From Pseudocitrobacter cyperus (lineage in GTDB: Bacteria; Pseudomonadota; Gammaproteobacteria; Enterobacterales; Enterobacteriaceae): a stretch of 64,000 nt of DNA. The stretch is from NCBI RefSeq assembly GCF_039889165.1, contig NZ_JAYMYY010000001.1, positions 1,781,017-1,845,016 on the forward strand, given 5' to 3'. The notes under the pieces are model-generated. The model was given only the letters and a program-made list of their open reading frames with translations, had not been told where the DNA came from and searched no databases. This document shows positions 27,416-36,618 of the stretch, piece by piece. Position numbers and translations under genes: made by a program. Each line of letters begins with the position of its first letter. The first letter of the stretch is position 1.

Positions 27416-29098
27416 TTGCAATTTGACTACATCATTATTGGTGCCGGCTCTGCCGGCAACGTCCTCGCGACACGTCTGACTGAAGATCCCAACACCACCG
27501 TGCTGCTGCTTGAAGCGGGCGGCCCGGATTACCGCTTTGACTTCCGCACCCAGATGCCCGCCGCGCTGGCTTTTCCGTTGCAGGGCAAGCGCTACAACTG
27601 GGCCTATGAGACCGAACCAGAACCGTATATGAATAACCGTCGCATGGAGTGCGGGCGCGGGAAAGGGCTGGGCGGATCGTCACTCATCAACGGGATGTGC
27701 TATATCCGCGGCAACGCGATGGATCTCGATAACTGGGCGAAAGAACCCGGCCTTGCACACTGGAGCTATCTCGATTGTCTGCCCTATTACCGCAAGGCGG
27801 AGAGCCGCGACGTAGGCGAAAACGACTACCACGGCGGCGATGGCCCGGTGAGCGTCACCACCTCAAAACCAGGTGTGAACCCGCTGTTTGAAGCGATGAT
27901 AGAGGCAGGCGTACAGGCGGGCTACCCGCGCACGGAGGATCTCAACGGCTATCAGCAGGAAGGTTTCGGCCCGATGGACAGAACCGTCACGCCCCAGGGA
28001 CGTCGCGCCAGCACGGCGCGCGGCTATCTCGATCAGGCAAAATCACGCCCGAATCTGACCATTCGTACCCACGCCATGACCGATCACATTATCTTTGACG
28101 GCAAACGCGCGGTGGGCGTGGAGTGGCTGGAAGGTGACAGCACCATCCCGACCCGCGCGACAGCGAACAAAGAAGTTCTGCTGAGCGCCGGGGCGATTGC
28201 CTCGCCGCAGATCCTGCAACGCTCCGGCGTCGGCAGTGCGGCACTGCTGGCGGAATTTGATATTCCGCTGGTGCATGATTTACCGGGCGTGGGCGAAAAC
28301 CTTCAGGATCACCTGGAGATGTACCTGCAATATGAGTGCAAAGAGCCGGTTTCGCTCTACCCTGCCCTGCAGTGGTGGAACCAGCCTAAAATTGGCGCGG
28401 AATGGCTTTTTGGCGGTACCGGCGTCGGCGCAAGTAATCACTTTGAAGCGGGCGGATTTATCCGCAGCCGCGACGAGTTTACATGGCCGAATATTCAGTA
28501 CCACTTCCTGCCGGTAGCGATTAACTACAACGGCTCGAATGCGGTGAAAGAGCACGGTTTCCAGTGCCATGTCGGTTCAATGCGTTCACCAAGCCGTGGG
28601 CATGTGCGGATTAAGTCCCGCGACCCACATCAGCATCCGGCAATTCTGTTCAACTATATGTCCCATGAACAGGACTGGCAGGAGTTCCGCGACGCCATTC
28701 GCATCACCCGTGAGATCATGCACCAACCCGCGCTGGACAAATACCGGGGCCGTGAAATCAGCCCGGGCGTCGAGTGCCAGACGGATGAGCAGCTCGATGA
28801 GTTTGTGCGTAATCATGCGGAAACCGCGTTCCACCCGTGCGGCACCTGTAAAATGGGCTATGACGAGATGGCCGTTGTCGATGGCGAAGGGCGCGTACAC
28901 GGGCTGGAGGGATTGCGCGTGGTAGATGCGTCGATTATGCCGCAGATTATTACCGGAAACCTGAACGCGACGACGATTATGATCGGCGAAAAAATGGCGG
29001 ACTTAATTCTCGGGCATGCGCCATTGCCGAAGAGCCTGGCGGCCTATTATGTGGCGAATGGCGCGCCGGTCAGGATTGGTTCGCAAAGCACACGGTAA
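27416..29098 (+). CDS. betA: Choline dehydrogenase BetA (TTG start)
   Basis: Membrane-associated FAD-dependent GMC oxidoreductase that oxidises choline to betaine aldehyde. The start is a TTG at 27416 behind GGGAGG, giving LQFDYIIIGAGSAGNVLATR at the N-terminus, as in E. coli where betA also begins with TTG. 560 aa. FAD-binding GAGSAGN, the GMC signatures (GRGKGLGGSSLINGMCYIRG; GAIASPQILQRSGVG) and the C-terminal catalytic His region (AFHPCGTCKMG) are present. It differs from E. coli at the last 15-20 residues only. Last gene of betIBA. Confidence 0.97.
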   Translation: MQFDYIIIGAGSAGNVLATRLTEDPNTTVLLLEAGGPDYRFDFRTQMPAALAFPLQGKRYNWAYETEPEPYMNNRRMECGRGKGLGGSSLINGMCYIRGNAMDLDNWAKEPGLAHWSYLDCLPYYRKAESRDVGENDYHGGDGPVSVTTSKPGVNPLFEAMIEAGVQAGYPRTEDLNGYQQEGFGPMDRTVTPQGRRASTARGYLDQAKSRPNLTIRTHAMTDHIIFDGKRAVGVEWLEGDSTIPTRATANKEVLLSAGAIASPQILQRSGVGSAALLAEFDIPLVHDLPGVGENLQDHLEMYLQYECKEPVSLYPALQWWNQPKIGAEWLFGGTGVGASNHFEAGGFIRSRDEFTWPNIQYHFLPVAINYNGSNAVKEHGFQCHVGSMRSPSRGHVRIKSRDPHQHPAILFNYMSHEQDWQEFRDAIRITREIMHQPALDKYRGREISPGVECQTDEQLDEFVRNHAETAFHPCGTCKMGYDEMAVVDGEGRVHGLEGLRVVDASIMPQIITGNLNATTIMIGEKMADLILGHAPLPKSLAAYYVANGAPVRIGSQSTR

Positions 29099-29114
29099 CG
29101 CAAAAAACTGAGTC

Positions 29115-29163
29115 GGACGTCAAAAACCCATACACCGTGATGTATGGGTTTTTTTGTGTTCAT
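29115..29163 (+). terminator. betA terminator; copy 1 of a repeated terminator block
   Basis: Ten-bp stem AACCCATACA / TGTATGGGTT with a six-base loop (29125-29150) and a T7 tract, 26 bp after the betA stop. A nearly identical 48-bp block, differing at about three positions, recurs at 37277-37324. Confidence 0.9.
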
Positions 29164-29820
29164 TCGTCACTACACAAGTCATAAGCGGCAGTCGTGCCTG
29201 AAATAGCATTGAGCTATCGTCCCCCTGACAAACTGCGGATGAATGAGTGAGAAATCTCTTTCTCGCTCCTCGCGGCACGAACTTAATCGAGCATAAGAAT
29301 AAGCTTATTCATCATTTCCATCTTTAATTAATAAGAATAATTAAAATATCGCCCCCTGAAGCGATTAACAAAATAAAAACAAATAAGCAATATTTAACCT
29401 ATAGTGATTAAAAAAATAACATTAGCAGACAATTTATTCTCATTTTTTGTCGATGTTTTGTTATGTAAAGCAATATTACTGAATGTAACTTAGCAAACTT
29501 TTTTATTTAATAGCTCGAATCATTAAAAATTTAAAACATTACATTATGCACCAAGCTTGCCAGCAGCATTTTACACTATTTTTATGGTGATTTTTAGGAA
29601 CTACGCAGGCCAAAAACCTATATTTAATCAAATTTTAAATCTGATATTTTAAGGATGCGCTACATCAATTAGGATGCTCATCCAACCTGTGAGGAAAAAT
29701 GATACACATCTAATTTTCTCTCTGAGGGGAATTTCACGGATATCGGCAGAGCCAGGAGGGTACTGTCACACGGAATGTAGGTTCCCAGGATGGGGGGCAA
29801 ACTTATTAGGATTCATATCA
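29164..29820. promoter_or_regulatory. AT-rich upstream region of fimbrial cluster 1
   Basis: About 650 bp, strongly AT-rich (29280-29660 is mostly A/T), ending in TTAGGATT before the pilin ATG at 29821. It should carry the fimbrial promoter and looks like a typical H-NS-type silenced region. A reading frame opening at 29674 is simply an extension of the pilin frame and is not needed. I saw no inverted repeats of the invertible-switch type. Confidence 0.45.
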
Positions 29821-30387
29821 ATGAAAAAGATCGCTATCTCTGCTCTGTTTTTGTCCGCGTTCGCCGCAAACGCTGCAACAGACTCTTCCGGTGGGACAAT
29901 CACCTTTACCGGCCAGGTTACGGATACCACCTGTACGATCAATGGCGGAAATTCTGCCGATCTGACCGTTGCGCTCGACCCGGTCGCGGTGAGCGATGTG
30001 GCAACCGCAGGCTTGATTCAGAAGAACCGCAAGCAATTCTCTCTGGAATTTACCGGTTGTAAATCCGCTTCTCTGGGTCAGGACGATGGCGCAGGTGCGA
30101 AAAATACGCTGAACCTGGTGCTGAGTTCAGACAACATTTCAAACGATGGCCTGTACCTGAACAACACTCAACTGAAAACCGATGGCACGAAAAAGAATGT
30201 CGGTATTGCGTTAAGCACTCTGGCCAGCAGTCAGACGCCTCTGAACCTGCATACCAACCTGGATACCAGCGTTGAAGGGGATACTGCAACGGTAGATCTG
30301 TACGCGAACTATTATAAAGTTGGTTCAGCCGCAGCGGACACGGGTGCAGTTAATACTATGCTGACCTATACCGTCGCTTATTTGTAA
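29821..30387 (+). CDS. Type 1-like major fimbrial subunit, cluster 1
   Basis: Pilin exported by Sec and assembled by the chaperone-usher route. Start at 29821, giving a standard signal peptide (MKKIAISALFLSAFAANAAT). The mature pilin carries the family Cys in TGQVTDTTCTINGG, the second Cys in FTGCKSASLG and the terminal donor pattern ending TYTVAYL, with the penultimate Tyr characteristic of pilins. 188 aa. First gene of a four-gene operon (pilin, chaperone, usher, adhesin). Confidence 0.92.
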   Translation: MKKIAISALFLSAFAANAATDSSGGTITFTGQVTDTTCTINGGNSADLTVALDPVAVSDVATAGLIQKNRKQFSLEFTGCKSASLGQDDGAGAKNTLNLVLSSDNISNDGLYLNNTQLKTDGTKKNVGIALSTLASSQTPLNLHTNLDTSVEGDTATVDLYANYYKVGSAAADTGAVNTMLTYTVAYL

Positions 30388-30562
30388 GCGATACGGAAAC
30401 GCATGCAGATATAAACCAGGAGCCTGGTCCCTTCTCAATTATTTTTACACTGGCGCACTGATTTCATCGCCGGATACGGGCAGATTACGCCTGAAATCCG
30501 AGTCAGGCTGATGCCAGAAAAAGAGAGTAAGTACGATCAGGCTCTATTTCCTCCAGGTGAAT

Positions 30563-31261
30563 ATGAAATACGTCATTATTTTTCTTACCCTCATTATCAC
30601 CAGCTTCAGCAGTCTGGCGAATGTGATTATTAGCAACACCCGGGTTATTTATCCTGAAGATCAAAAAGAGACGACCGTTCAGTTAATTAACCGCGGTACA
30701 AGCCCGGCGCTAATCCAGGCGTGGCTGGATGAAAATGACCCAAACTCTACCCCAGAAACAGCACAGGTGCCGTTTCTGCTGACGCCGCCGGTGGTGAAAA
30801 TTGAGGGCGATAGCGGCCAGCAACTGCGCATCCGCTTTACCGGTGCGGCCGGTTCTCTGCCGCAGAATAAAGAGTCCGTTTATTACCTGAACGTCCTGGA
30901 TATTCCACCGAAACAGGAAAACCTTGACGGTAAGAATTTAATGCAAATCGCGATTAAGTCGCGCATTAAGGTTTTCTATCGCCCGGCTAATTTAAAAATT
31001 GCGGTCAGCGATCTGCATACTTATTTATCGTTTAATGCACAAGGCAATCAGCTCATTGCCAGTAATAACGCCCCCTATTTCGCCTCGATCGCGACCATTA
31101 GCGCGCACGGCAAGGCGTTAATTCGCGAACCGGTTATGATCGCCCCTTTTTCAACACTGACCATCGGCACGACGGAACCCGTCTCTGGCGGACAGGCGCT
31201 GGATATTCTGCTGGTAGATGATTACGGCTCGTACCAGAAATATTCACTTACCACCAAATAA
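30563..31261 (+). CDS. Periplasmic fimbrial chaperone, cluster 1
   Basis: PapD/FimC-type chaperone that donates a beta strand to pilins in the periplasm. ATG at 30563 (AGG five bases upstream) preferred over a GTG at 30557. 232 aa with a signal peptide, conserved TRVIYPEDQKETTVQLIN and the usher-binding region ESVYYLNVLDIPPK followed by AIKSRIKVFYRP. Separated from the pilin by 175 bp, which may hold an attenuating hairpin that keeps pilin in excess. Confidence 0.94.
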   Translation: MKYVIIFLTLIITSFSSLANVIISNTRVIYPEDQKETTVQLINRGTSPALIQAWLDENDPNSTPETAQVPFLLTPPVVKIEGDSGQQLRIRFTGAAGSLPQNKESVYYLNVLDIPPKQENLDGKNLMQIAIKSRIKVFYRPANLKIAVSDLHTYLSFNAQGNQLIASNNAPYFASIATISAHGKALIREPVMIAPFSTLTIGTTEPVSGGQALDILLVDDYGSYQKYSLTTK

Positions 31262-31292
31262 TATTGTGATGTGCAAACGCGTGGAAACAGCG

Positions 31293-33731
31293 ATGACAGG
31301 CAGAAAGAGTCAATACGCATTTTTATTGCTGGCACCGGCATTAATGTCTGTTTACGGTCGGGCCAGCGCCGTGACCTTCAATACCGACTTTTTAGCCGGC
31401 GGATCCAGAAATGCGGATATGTCGCGCTTTTACCGGGTTTCCGCTCTTCCTCCCGGTGAGTATCCATTTGACGTCTATATTAACGACGAGTGGAAGGGTC
31501 GTCTCCCCGTCCACATCACGGATAAAGGCGTTTTTTTGCAAAAAAACGATATTGAAAAGCTTGCGCTTTCACCAACGGTTCTCACCGAGGATGATCAATC
31601 CCGTGACCGTGTGGACGTAAATACGCTGGTACACGGCGGCAACGTGAAGCTGAACGCAGCGGATATGTCCCTGCGCATGAGCGTACCGCAGGCCTACGTT
31701 CGCCAGGCGCTGCGTGGGTATGTCGATCCCGCATTCTGGGACGAGGGGATCACCGCACTGACGCTCGGCTACAGCGCTAACTACAACTATAACGATGCCA
31801 AGGGCGCCGGGCACGATCAGGAAAATAGCTATTTCCAGTTGAACAGTGGCCTCAACGCCTTCGGCTGGGTTCTGCGCGACAGTTCCAGCTACAACAAAAG
31901 CAATGATACATCAGGCAAATGGAGCAACAGCACGCGCTATCTGGAACGCGGCATAGCTGCGCTCAAATCGATCGTGCGTATCGGCGATAGCTATTCCAGC
32001 AACGACCTGTTTGATTCGCTGCGCTTTCGCGGCATCAGCATGGGCACCGATATGCGCATGCTGCCCGATTCGCAGCAGAGCTTTTCACCAGTGGTACGCG
32101 GCGTCGCGCAGAGCAACGCGCTGGTAAAAATTAGCCAGAACGGCCAGGTGATTTACCAGAAAAACGTCTCACCGGGCCCGTTTGAAATTGCCGATATACT
32201 GCCAACTGGCTCCGGCGGCGATCTCGACGTTGAGGTCATCGAAGCCGACGGGCGCAGCAGCCGTTTTATCGTCCCCTTCTCTTCGGTGCCGAATATGCTG
32301 CAGGAGGGGCTGGGGAAATACGGCCTGCTGCTGGGTAAAGCCCGCGCCGAAGAGAGTCGCTATCGCCCGCAGTTTGCCCAGGCCAGCTACCAGTACGGTT
32401 TCAGCAACCTTATCACCGGTTACACCGGGGCAATTTACAGCGACGACTACAATGCTTTTTTGCTGGGTAGCGGCCTGAATCTCCCCTTCGGCGCAGTCTC
32501 GTTCGATGTGACCCAGTCGCAAACGCAGATCCCTGACGATAAAAAAGTGCGTGGGCAAAGTTACAAAGTCGCCTTCAGCCGCTTCTTTAATCTGACCGGC
32601 ACCAACTTTGCGCTGGCGGCCTACCGCTATTCCACTAAAAACTACTATAGCTTCAACGATGCTATCGCCTTGCACAACTGGCAGAAAGAGAATACGGACA
32701 ACCGCGACGCGCGCTTTATGCGCCAGAAAAACACCTTCAACATCAACCTGAGCCAGTCCCTGGGGGATGGGTTGGGTTCACTATATTTATCAGGAACATG
32801 GCGGGATTACTGGAACGGAAACGGCACAACGAAAGAGTATCAGTTGGGGTATTCCAACCATATAGGGAAAGTTAGTTACACCCTGTCTGCCAGCAGCACC
32901 CGTAACGACAGCCAGCGCGAAGAGAGACGCTACTACCTGACGTTATCCGTGCCGCTTGAACTCTTTACACAGCCAGTGTTTCTCAACAGCGGAGTTACAT
33001 TCAATCGCGACGGCTACGCCGACAGCAATCTGGGCGTGAGCGGAACCGCGGGGGCATTCAACCAGGCGACCTACAATCTGAGCGCCAGCAACCGTACCGG
33101 CGGCAAAAGCGCGGCCAGCGGCAGCCTGAGCTATCGCACTCCGTTCACCACCCTGAACGGCAGCTATAGCGAGTCTGGCGAGTATCGCCAGGCGGGCGTC
33201 GGCGCGAGCGGCAGCCTGGTCGCCTGGCGCGGCGGCGTGCTGACCTCAAGTCAGTTGGGCGATACCTTCGCTATTATCGACGCGCCGGGCGCGGCAGGGG
33301 CTACGCTTGGCGGAGACGGCACACGAACCACCAATAGCAGCGGAAAAGCGCTGGTGCCTTACCTGTCGCCTTACCGTAAAAACCGTATCCAACTGGATAC
33401 CACCCATATGGTCGATGGCGTCGAGCTGAAGGGAAATATTCAGGAAGTCGTTCCTTACGCCGGATCGGTAACCTATGTTCGCTTCGAGACCGACCAACGG
33501 CGGCAGTTTATGCTGCCCGCCAGAGCGAGCAACGGCCAGCCGCTCCCGTTCGGCACCGAGATTGTCGACGACGCGGGTAACAGCGTGGGCTATGTGGCGC
33601 AGGGGGGAATGCTTTACCTGAAAGCCGAATCGCTTCCAGCGCGCCTGCATATTAAAACCAGTAGTGATGGCCGCCAGAGCTGCACGATCGTCCGACCAGC
33701 CTCAGATGGGCAAATCAATATTTGCCGCTAG
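31293..33731 (+). CDS. Outer-membrane fimbrial usher, cluster 1
   Basis: FimD/PapC-type translocation pore. ATG at 31293, with GGAA seven bases upstream and a good signal peptide (FLLLAPALMSVYGRASA), is preferred; starts at 31269 and 31218 are possible. 812 aa. N-terminal periplasmic domain (TFNTDFLAGGSRNADMSRF), beta-barrel with plug (FSPVVRGVAQSNALVKISQN; YQKNVSPGPFEIADI), and the C-terminal domains ending in Cys (TIVRPASDGQINICR). 31 bp after the chaperone. Confidence 0.95.
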   Translation: MTGRKSQYAFLLLAPALMSVYGRASAVTFNTDFLAGGSRNADMSRFYRVSALPPGEYPFDVYINDEWKGRLPVHITDKGVFLQKNDIEKLALSPTVLTEDDQSRDRVDVNTLVHGGNVKLNAADMSLRMSVPQAYVRQALRGYVDPAFWDEGITALTLGYSANYNYNDAKGAGHDQENSYFQLNSGLNAFGWVLRDSSSYNKSNDTSGKWSNSTRYLERGIAALKSIVRIGDSYSSNDLFDSLRFRGISMGTDMRMLPDSQQSFSPVVRGVAQSNALVKISQNGQVIYQKNVSPGPFEIADILPTGSGGDLDVEVIEADGRSSRFIVPFSSVPNMLQEGLGKYGLLLGKARAEESRYRPQFAQASYQYGFSNLITGYTGAIYSDDYNAFLLGSGLNLPFGAVSFDVTQSQTQIPDDKKVRGQSYKVAFSRFFNLTGTNFALAAYRYSTKNYYSFNDAIALHNWQKENTDNRDARFMRQKNTFNINLSQSLGDGLGSLYLSGTWRDYWNGNGTTKEYQLGYSNHIGKVSYTLSASSTRNDSQREERRYYLTLSVPLELFTQPVFLNSGVTFNRDGYADSNLGVSGTAGAFNQATYNLSASNRTGGKSAASGSLSYRTPFTTLNGSYSESGEYRQAGVGASGSLVAWRGGVLTSSQLGDTFAIIDAPGAAGATLGGDGTRTTNSSGKALVPYLSPYRKNRIQLDTTHMVDGVELKGNIQEVVPYAGSVTYVRFETDQRRQFMLPARASNGQPLPFGTEIVDDAGNSVGYVAQGGMLYLKAESLPARLHIKTSSDGRQSCTIVRPASDGQINICR

Positions 33732-33746
33732 CGGCAGGAGTGAACC

Positions 33747-34823
33747 ATGAAAATTCGTGATGTGATTATTCTGACCCTCTGCCTGCTGGGAAGCGCTTAT
33801 CAGGTTGCGCAGGCATCCTGTAAAAGCGACTCCGGGGCGCAAAAAGAGAGTACGGTGACGCTGACGCTGGATTCCCTTTCTCTGAGCAGCAAGACCACTA
33901 ATTCCCCAAATTTGTCCCTTTCTTCGGGAACGTTCAGTTGTTCTGCCGAGTGGCTGGGCTCCGGCAACCGCATAGCGATCATTTCTGAACTCAGCAACAG
34001 CACGGCCTATGTGGATTACGGTAACTATATTTTGCAGTTCAACATCAGCAATATTTCCCCCAATAGCAAAAGCTACAGCGGATTGGGAGAGAGTCGTGTC
34101 TCCGGCACGTCATTAAATAACGTGACCTATACCTATGAGGCAAAACTGCTGAAAACACTGCCCGCTGGCGCCACCGCGATTAAAGCCGGGCCAGGCGTGA
34201 CCAGCGTCACCCTGTCCCATGCGATTTCAGTGGTCGACTCTTCGGGGATCCAGTTCTGGTTTCCCGGCGTCAATTTCGCCGAATTTATTAAGTGGATCCT
34301 GGGATTGATTGGTTCAGATGAATCTAAACGCCTTTTCTATCAAAATATTACTATTAATTATCGCCCACGAGTGAGTACCTGCAGCATTCCGGATACCAAC
34401 GTGACGCTGCCGGAAACGGATCTCACCAGCCTGAAGCTGGCCGGAAAAGAGGCGCAATTTTATACTAACTTTACCCTGCGCGCAGAATGCAGTGACCTGT
34501 TGGAAGGGATGACTACCCGCACTATTCAGTTCTATCTCAGCAGCAGTAACGTTGAAACGGATCACTACACGCTGAAAAATTCCCAGGGCACCGCGCGTAA
34601 TATTGGCGTCCGCGTGATGCGCGCAGACACCAGCAAAAAAATCGCCATCAGCGCAAATGAGCTTAGCGCAGGCAATATTACCAGTGAATATGAGCTCTTT
34701 AAGATTGCCCAATGGGGGAACAACTTCAATATACCACTAAGAGCTTATTATTATATCTATGGTGCTAATCCCACAGAGGGCAGCATCCAGACAACGGCCA
34801 AAGTAAATATCGTCTATCCTTGA
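33747..34823 (+). CDS. Fimbrial tip adhesin / minor subunit, cluster 1
   Basis: 358 aa with a signal peptide (LLGSAYQVAQASC). The arrangement is two-domain: an N-terminal, otherwise unrecognised domain (about residues 24-200) that would bind the ligand, then a pilin-like domain with Cys pair (VSTCSIPDTNVTLPETD; LRAECSDLLEG) ending TTAKVNIVYP with the penultimate Tyr of pilins. It is the last gene of the structural operon, 15 bp after the usher, the usual adhesin position. The receptor is not predictable. Confidence 0.85.
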   Translation: MKIRDVIILTLCLLGSAYQVAQASCKSDSGAQKESTVTLTLDSLSLSSKTTNSPNLSLSSGTFSCSAEWLGSGNRIAIISELSNSTAYVDYGNYILQFNISNISPNSKSYSGLGESRVSGTSLNNVTYTYEAKLLKTLPAGATAIKAGPGVTSVTLSHAISVVDSSGIQFWFPGVNFAEFIKWILGLIGSDESKRLFYQNITINYRPRVSTCSIPDTNVTLPETDLTSLKLAGKEAQFYTNFTLRAECSDLLEGMTTRTIQFYLSSSNVETDHYTLKNSQGTARNIGVRVMRADTSKKIAISANELSAGNITSEYELFKIAQWGNNFNIPLRAYYYIYGANPTEGSIQTTAKVNIVYP

Positions 34824-35022
34824 CCCAAAATAAGAAACAGAGAATAATCTCAAATTAAAATTCTGTACGAAGTATACTTCTCAACAAACCACGAAATGGT
34901 ATTTTTCAAGATTCATTACCATAATATTAGTTAGTGGCATAATTATAACCAAAAATATGACCCACAATCATATTATAAATTTATTATACTGTAATTATTC
35001 TGAGCATAGTAAGGCTAAAGAA

Positions 35023-35808
35023 ATGATGTGTACATTGCGAAACACTAAATCACACGCTTTCAATAGTGAGAAGCAGCCAAACAGTAGCGCTTCAGCAATG
35101 TTCGATTTAGTTATGATTGAAAATTCGGTTAAATCATTGAACAGGGATGCACAGCCGACCCATGCAACGTTAATTATCGATACGGATAACTATCTGGTTA
35201 ATTTTCTTTGCAAACATTTGATTAACCCTCTGGTGTTGTATACCTGCCCTTCGTTCAAAGAGGCGCAGTACCGAATACAGAACAGCATTATTGACCACAT
35301 CGTGATGGAGGTTTTTACGCTTGATGAGAATGCGCTGGAAGCCCTGAATTTTATCTACCAGGTGCAGACTAAGCATCCAGATATGCGCATCACCGTTTTT
35401 ACTGAGACACGGAACAGGTACCTGCTCCAGGTTTTACGCAGTTTCCCGCGTATAAATATCGTCTCTAAGTACGAAGCCATGCCGGAGTTGATTCATGCCG
35501 TACAGGCCTGCTGGGAGGAAGAACCGTTTTATAGTCAATATATTATCGATTTAATGTTTGATATAGCGCGCCCGGACGCATTTTCTGAAATTGAATGGAC
35601 GGTATTGAACGCTCTGGCGAAAAGTATTCCAGCACAGGATGTGGCGAAAATAATTAACAAAAGCTATCACACTTTATTTTATTACATTAAAAAAATCGAT
35701 AAAAAACTGCATATTAAAAGCAAAGGCGAGCATGTAAAAATGCTACAAGCACTCAATAGCAACCCTTTGAAAAATACGGTAGTTCCGTACATTGATCGTT
35801 TTAATTAA
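35023..35808 (+). CDS. LuxR-type regulator 1, next to fimbrial cluster 1
   Basis: 261 aa from the ATG at 35023, chosen for AAGG eight bases upstream; a start at 34957 would add 22 residues. The N-terminal half has receiver-like organisation (THATLIIDTDNYLVNFLCKH; residues about 45-165) without the usual phospho-acceptor context. The C-terminal half is a LuxR-like helix-turn-helix (SEIEWTVLNALAKSIPAQDV, then a recognition helix around SYHTLFYYIKKIDKKL). Likely a local activator or repressor of fimbriae, in the way FimZ/FimW-type genes flank other fim clusters. This is inference from context. Confidence 0.75.
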   Translation: MMCTLRNTKSHAFNSEKQPNSSASAMFDLVMIENSVKSLNRDAQPTHATLIIDTDNYLVNFLCKHLINPLVLYTCPSFKEAQYRIQNSIIDHIVMEVFTLDENALEALNFIYQVQTKHPDMRITVFTETRNRYLLQVLRSFPRINIVSKYEAMPELIHAVQACWEEEPFYSQYIIDLMFDIARPDAFSEIEWTVLNALAKSIPAQDVAKIINKSYHTLFYYIKKIDKKLHIKSKGEHVKMLQALNSNPLKNTVVPYIDRFN

Positions 35809-35898
35809 TTATTATATCACACCCGACGCGGTAATTTACGCATAAACATTATTGATGCACGTCACGCATACCATGCTTTAAAAGGAGATAACTTCATC

Positions 35899-36618
35899 AT
35901 GAAACTTATGTGCCGCATCGAGCCGATTATTAATCTACAAACGGGTCAAAGAATTGGCGGCGAAGTTCTCTGTCAGCCGGAGGGAGCAGACCCGGAAATG
36001 TTTTTTCGCTCCATCCCTATAGATATGTTATCACGCATTGTTCAGGATCAAATAACAATGGGGATGCCCAGACAGTACTACAGTAACGGCGTTCTTTTTT
36101 TAAACATCAGCATCCCGTTATTAATTAATATGGTATGGCTGAAATCGCTGCTGGCTATGCTGCCCGGCCCGAAGGCACTTGAATTAGATTGCCAACAAAG
36201 TGAATCTTTTTTTCCTCTGCTGGTACAGCACATTGAGGAGATACTAACCATTTTACGTGATTTCAATACACAACTCTGGTTGGATGATCTCTACGCCCAA
36301 CATATTCCACTTATTGCCCAACTGCCTTTTCGTTTTGACGGCATAAAGATCGATAAACATGAGCTGTGGCGGCTGGCGAATAGTCAGGATGCATCCGCAA
36401 TGACGTCGCTGATTAAACAGGCCGAGAGCCTGGCGGATAATGTTCTGGTGGAAGGGGTCGAAAATGAAGATCAGCACCACTTTGTAGCTGGCAGTGAGGT
36501 TCGCTATGCCCAGGGGTATCTCTGGCCTGTGGATGAGCGAGAGTCTTTTGTCATCACCCTTGAGCAGCACGATAAATATGATGGATATCAGTATGAAGGC
36601 AATAATCATATCGGATGA
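35899..36618 (+). CDS. Degenerate EAL-domain protein
   Basis: 239 aa, an EAL domain alone. The signature EAL is EVL (RIGGEVLCQPEG), the DDFGTG motif is replaced (LWLDDLYAQHIPL), while FDGIKIDK, EGVEN and YAQGYLW are kept. Loss of the metal-binding pattern makes cyclic-di-GMP hydrolysis unlikely. The best known parallel is YdiV, a degenerate EAL protein acting by protein-protein contact on a motility activator. AAGGAG lies 11 bases before the ATG. It overlaps the next regulator by 26 bp. Confidence 0.82.
   Translation: MKLMCRIEPIINLQTGQRIGGEVLCQPEGADPEMFFRSIPIDMLSRIVQDQITMGMPRQYYSNGVLFLNISIPLLINMVWLKSLLAMLPGPKALELDCQQSESFFPLLVQHIEEILTILRDFNTQLWLDDLYAQHIPLIAQLPFRFDGIKIDKHELWRLANSQDASAMTSLIKQAESLADNVLVEGVENEDQHHFVAGSEVRYAQGYLWPVDERESFVITLEQHDKYDGYQYEGNNHIG

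Noticed and set aside
29674..29820. N-terminal extension of the cluster 1 pilin frame.
   Set aside because: The ATG at 29821 starts a perfect signal peptide; an extension would destroy export.
29164..29820. Possible invertible fim switch upstream of fimbrial cluster 1.
   Set aside because: No inverted repeats of the needed kind were seen, and no recombinase gene lies nearby.
36494..36592. Longer start for LuxR-like regulator 2.
   Set aside because: It would read out of frame through EAL coding sequence; the receiver-like fold begins at the Met at 36593.
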